7,561 bases of DNA from Bacillota bacterium (lineage in GTDB: Bacteria; Bacillota_A; Clostridia; Lachnospirales; Bianqueaceae). Shown here in pieces: positions 5,743 to 7,561 of the stretch. Each line of letters begins with the position of its first letter. Position 1 is the first letter of the stretch. Where the stretch lies: the NCBI GenBank assembly GCA_017420625.1, contig JAFOIR010000284.1:1-7561 (forward strand), read 5' to 3'. A program made the position numbers and the translations under genes. Under the pieces are notes generated by a model. It saw only the letters and a program-made list of their open reading frames with translations. It was not told where the DNA came from and searched no databases.

Positions 5743-7184
5743 ATACGAAAACAGTTTTTTGGATCGCTGCGATCCTTTCTCTTCTGCTCTTTGTATGGAT
5801 CCTGCTATGCAGGATCCGAAAAGGAAAGAAATCTTCCGGCAAAACGCCTCTTTGGGAGAGGTTCTTTCTGCCGGCAGGGCAGGAAGTCCTGAGACTTTTA
5901 GCCGGAAATCAAAAACCCGGAAAGGGAGTCTATCCGATTTTCATTCGAATGATGGGGAAAACGGAAGGAACGAAGCAGTATGAAATTTTCCAGAGCCGAA
6001 GAATCAGTACTCTTTTGGTCTTTTCGCTGGCTTTTCTGGTACTTGTGATGATAGGGACAGCATCTGCCGCTTTTTCGGAAGGAAGCAGCATGATCGATCT
6101 GAAAAGAGACCCTTACGGCCAGGCTGCCCGGGTAGAGAAGGCCGTGCTGACCATTACTGACGAGCAGGGAAGTCTTTCAAAGAAGATCACCATCCGGATC
6201 CCCTCCAGAGAAATGACACAGGAAGAAGCCGAACTTCTGTTGGAGGAAGCGGAAGAACAGTTAATGAAAACTGTAGATGGAACACTGATCAGAGAAAAGA
6301 TCACACTGCCGGGTGTGGTTGGACAAGTGACGGTTAAATATCTGTCGCTCAGTCCGGATCTGATCCGTTCTGATGGATTGCTGCTGAAAGAACCCGGCGA
6401 AGAACAGAGAGAACTCTTTCTTCGGGTGACACTGGAAGCAGGCGGATATACAAGAAAGGTACTCCTTCGGCTTAGCCAGATTTGTCTGGCAGATCTTACT
6501 GAAGAAGAAAGACTCGATCTGTTGGCAAAACAGATCGAAGACGGACGTTTTCTTGATAACGATCAGATGAATCTGCCGGAGCGGACAGTAACAGGAGAAG
6601 CTGTCAGTCTCAGTCCTGCCATTGATCCGCATCCGGAAAAAGTCTTTCTGATTTTGCTCTTACTGCCTGTTTTATGGGTCTATCAGGAAAAGGAAGCAAG
6701 AAAACTATGGAAAGAACGGGATGAGAAAATGATGCTGAAGTTCCCGGAATTTGTCGGGGAACTGATGATTCTGTCCCGTGCCGGACTGAGTCTGCCGCTC
6801 TGTCTGATAAGGATCGGTCAGGATTATCGAAAACAGCGGGAAAAAGGAGAGAAGATCGACGTTTTATACGAAGAAATTGCCAGAATCGGTGAAGAGATCG
6901 CAGAAGGAATCAGCTTTAGAGAAGCAGTCCGGCAGATGGGAGAAAGGACTGCTGTCCCCAGGATCCGCCAGTTATGCCATATCCTGATCCAGAATGAACG
7001 CAGGAGCAATGTCTATCTGCTGGACAGGCTGATGGAGCTGTCGGAGGAAGCATGGGAAGGAAGAAAACAAAGAGTCCGTGAACTTTCGGAAACAGCGGAT
7101 ACCCGGCTGGTATTTCCGCTCGTTCTGATGATGGCTGTCGTACTGATGGTGGTACTGGCACCATCTTTGATTACGCTCAAATAA
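5739..7184 (+). CDS. tadC: TadC-like platform protein with an inserted extracytoplasmic domain
   Basis: A 481-residue membrane protein, much longer than the roughly 300 residues usual for TadC. TM1 is about 5-23, followed by a basic loop (RIRKGKKSSGK), so residues 24-89 are probably cytoplasmic. TM2 is about 90-112. Residues 113-300 form a polar domain predicted outside the membrane, and TM3 is about 300-316. The T2SSF domain occupies about 335-455 (FPEFVGELMILSRAGLSL at 335-352; EIAEGISFREAVRQMG at 386-401; LMELSEEAWEGRKQRVRELS at 431-450). TM4 is about 456-476. The insertion contains two similar strand-strand-helix blocks (132-180 and 224-268) and DLIRSDGLL (207-215), which resembles Ig-like domains in secreted Firmicute proteins; that resemblance is from memory. 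The ATG lies in an ATGA overlap with tadB without a clear Shine-Dalgarno, so translation is probably coupled. Two GATC-centred inverted repeats lie in the first 80 nt. Confidence 0.88.
   Translation: MNTKTVFWIAAILSLLLFVWILLCRIRKGKKSSGKTPLWERFFLPAGQEVLRLLAGNQKPGKGVYPIFIRMMGKTEGTKQYEIFQSRRISTLLVFSLAFLVLVMIGTASAAFSEGSSMIDLKRDPYGQAARVEKAVLTITDEQGSLSKKITIRIPSREMTQEEAELLLEEAEEQLMKTVDGTLIREKITLPGVVGQVTVKYLSLSPDLIRSDGLLLKEPGEEQRELFLRVTLEAGGYTRKVLLRLSQICLADLTEEERLDLLAKQIEDGRFLDNDQMNLPERTVTGEAVSLSPAIDPHPEKVFLILLLLPVLWVYQEKEARKLWKERDEKMMLKFPEFVGELMILSRAGLSLPLCLIRIGQDYRKQREKGEKIDVLYEEIARIGEEIAEGISFREAVRQMGERTAVPRIRQLCHILIQNERRSNVYLLDRLMELSEEAWEGRKQRVRELSETADTRLVFPLVLMMAVVLMVVLAPSLITLK
5761..5775. repeat. 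Perfect short inverted repeat inside tadC
   Basis: GGATCGC-T-GCGATCC is a perfect 7-base inverted repeat around one base, 22 nt after the first base of tadC. Its tight centre means a folded RNA would open to at least a 3-nt loop with six pairs. It may be a by-product of Trp-Ile-Ala-Ala-Ile codons. Confidence 0.55.
5797..5817. repeat. Perfect 9-bp inverted repeat inside tadC
   Basis: GGATCCTGC (5797-5805) and GCAGGATCC (5809-5817) pair perfectly around a TAT loop, a strong potential mRNA hairpin 58 nt into tadC. It follows the 5761-5775 palindrome by 21 nt. It is within coding sequence and has no U-tract, so it is not a terminator. Confidence 0.65.
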
Positions 7185-7191
7185 ATAGACA

Positions 7192-7198
7192 GGGAGGG
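7192..7198 (+). promoter_or_regulatory. Strong Shine-Dalgarno site of flp
   Basis: GGGAGGG lies 5 nt before the ATG at 7204, in the only real gap (19 nt) inside the pilus operon. A strong independent ribosome binding site fits the need for many copies of the major pilin. Confidence 0.85.
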
Positions 7199-7203
7199 AA
7201 AAC

Positions 7204-7413
7204 ATGACAATGGAACAAAGAAATGTAAGGAAGAAGCTCTTGCTGGAAGAAGGAGCCTCCGGAATGGCGACCATCGAGGTACTGCTGATCGTAGCCGTTC
7301 TGATTGCGCTGGTTATCCTCTTTAAGGATACGATCCTGGGATTCGTGACAGAAATCCTGGGGAATATCTCTACACAGGGAACTTCGTTTGATCCGGCTTC
7401 CATGGTTCCCTGA
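7204..7413 (+). CDS. flp: Flp-type major pilin (Flp1-like)
   Basis: A 69-residue prepilin, the likely main subunit of the Tad pilus. A short basic leader (MTMEQRNVRKKLLLEEGASG) is followed by MATIEVLLIVAVLIALVILF, a single hydrophobic helix. The type IV prepilin rule G/XXXXE is met if cleavage falls between Gly20 and Met21, which puts Glu25 at +5 and leaves a mature protein of about 49 residues. Position +6 is Val rather than the Tyr or Phe of proteobacterial Flp, as in the Flp1-like Firmicute family. The short tail has no cysteines. The 19-nt gap after tadC and the GGGAGGG site support independent, strong translation. Its stop TGA overlaps the next ATG by one base. The processing peptidase is not in the window. 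Confidence 0.92.
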   Translation: MTMEQRNVRKKLLLEEGASGMATIEVLLIVAVLIALVILFKDTILGFVTEILGNISTQGTSFDPASMVP

Positions 7414-7561
7414 TGAAGCCGGCTGCAGGACTTTTTTCGAGAACAGAAGAAGGAAGTTTTACTGTTGAGATGGCACTGATCTTTCCTACGATCCTTCTTC
7501 TGATCGTCGCTGTAGTGGAGATCGGTATGTTGTACCGGATCCGGATCATGACGGATACCGG
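7413..7561 (+). CDS. tadE: TadE-like pseudopilin, N-terminal part (runs off right edge)
   Basis: The first 49 codons of a protein beginning MKPAAGLFSRTEEG followed by SFTVEMALIFPTILLLIVAV. This is the TadE/TadF layout: a short leader, a prepilin-like cleavage site and one N-terminal membrane helix. Cleavage is predicted between Gly14 and Ser15, putting Glu19 at +5, so the same peptidase that handles Flp could process it. TadE-like minor pseudopilins are needed for Tad pilus formation. The ATG overlaps the flp stop (TGATG), with no clear Shine-Dalgarno, so translational coupling to flp is likely. Because only the N-terminus is visible, TadE cannot be told from TadF or a related pseudopilin. 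Confidence 0.85.
   Translation, partial: MKPAAGLFSRTEEGSFTVEMALIFPTILLLIVAVVEIGMLYRIRIMTDT

Overview
The window looks like chromosomal DNA from a Gram-positive, Clostridia-like Firmicute (Lachnospiraceae or a relative). The evidence is the IMP dehydrogenase subtype, the Flp1-like pilin, strong AGGAG-type ribosome binding sites, a textbook sigma-A promoter, and a Tad pilus cluster with no outer-membrane secretin in view. Family assignments rest on motifs I can read, not on a database search.

Left part (1-2379, minus strand): two housekeeping genes are transcribed leftward. guaB (IMP dehydrogenase, GTP synthesis) is driven by a near-consensus promoter at 2351-2379. It is followed after only 30 nt by asnS (asparaginyl-tRNA synthetase), which runs off the left edge. 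No terminator is visible between them, so they probably share a transcript.

Middle (2380-2759): a 380-nt divergent gap with no convincing gene. It holds a long interrupted inverted repeat (2462-2501), a good rightward intrinsic terminator (2529-2553), a stretch I cannot explain, and a pyrimidine-rich leader just before the first pilus gene.

Right part (2760-7561, plus strand): a tightly packed Tad (tight adherence, type IVc) pilus operon in the order tadZ - tadA - tadB - tadC - flp - tadE (partial). TadZ is the likely localisation hub, TadA the hexameric motor ATPase, TadB and TadC the membrane platform, Flp the major pilin and TadE a pseudopilin. Most junctions overlap (TGATG, 31 nt, ATGA, TGATG), which suggests translational coupling. 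Only flp has its own spaced, strong Shine-Dalgarno site, as expected for the abundant subunit. No prepilin peptidase (TadV/CpaA type) is present in the window.

Nothing here is clearly a wholly new system. The least ordinary points are TadC with a roughly 190-residue predicted extracytoplasmic insertion showing a possible internal duplication, a P-loop without lysine in TadZ, a seemingly shortened His box in TadA, and the composite intergenic element.
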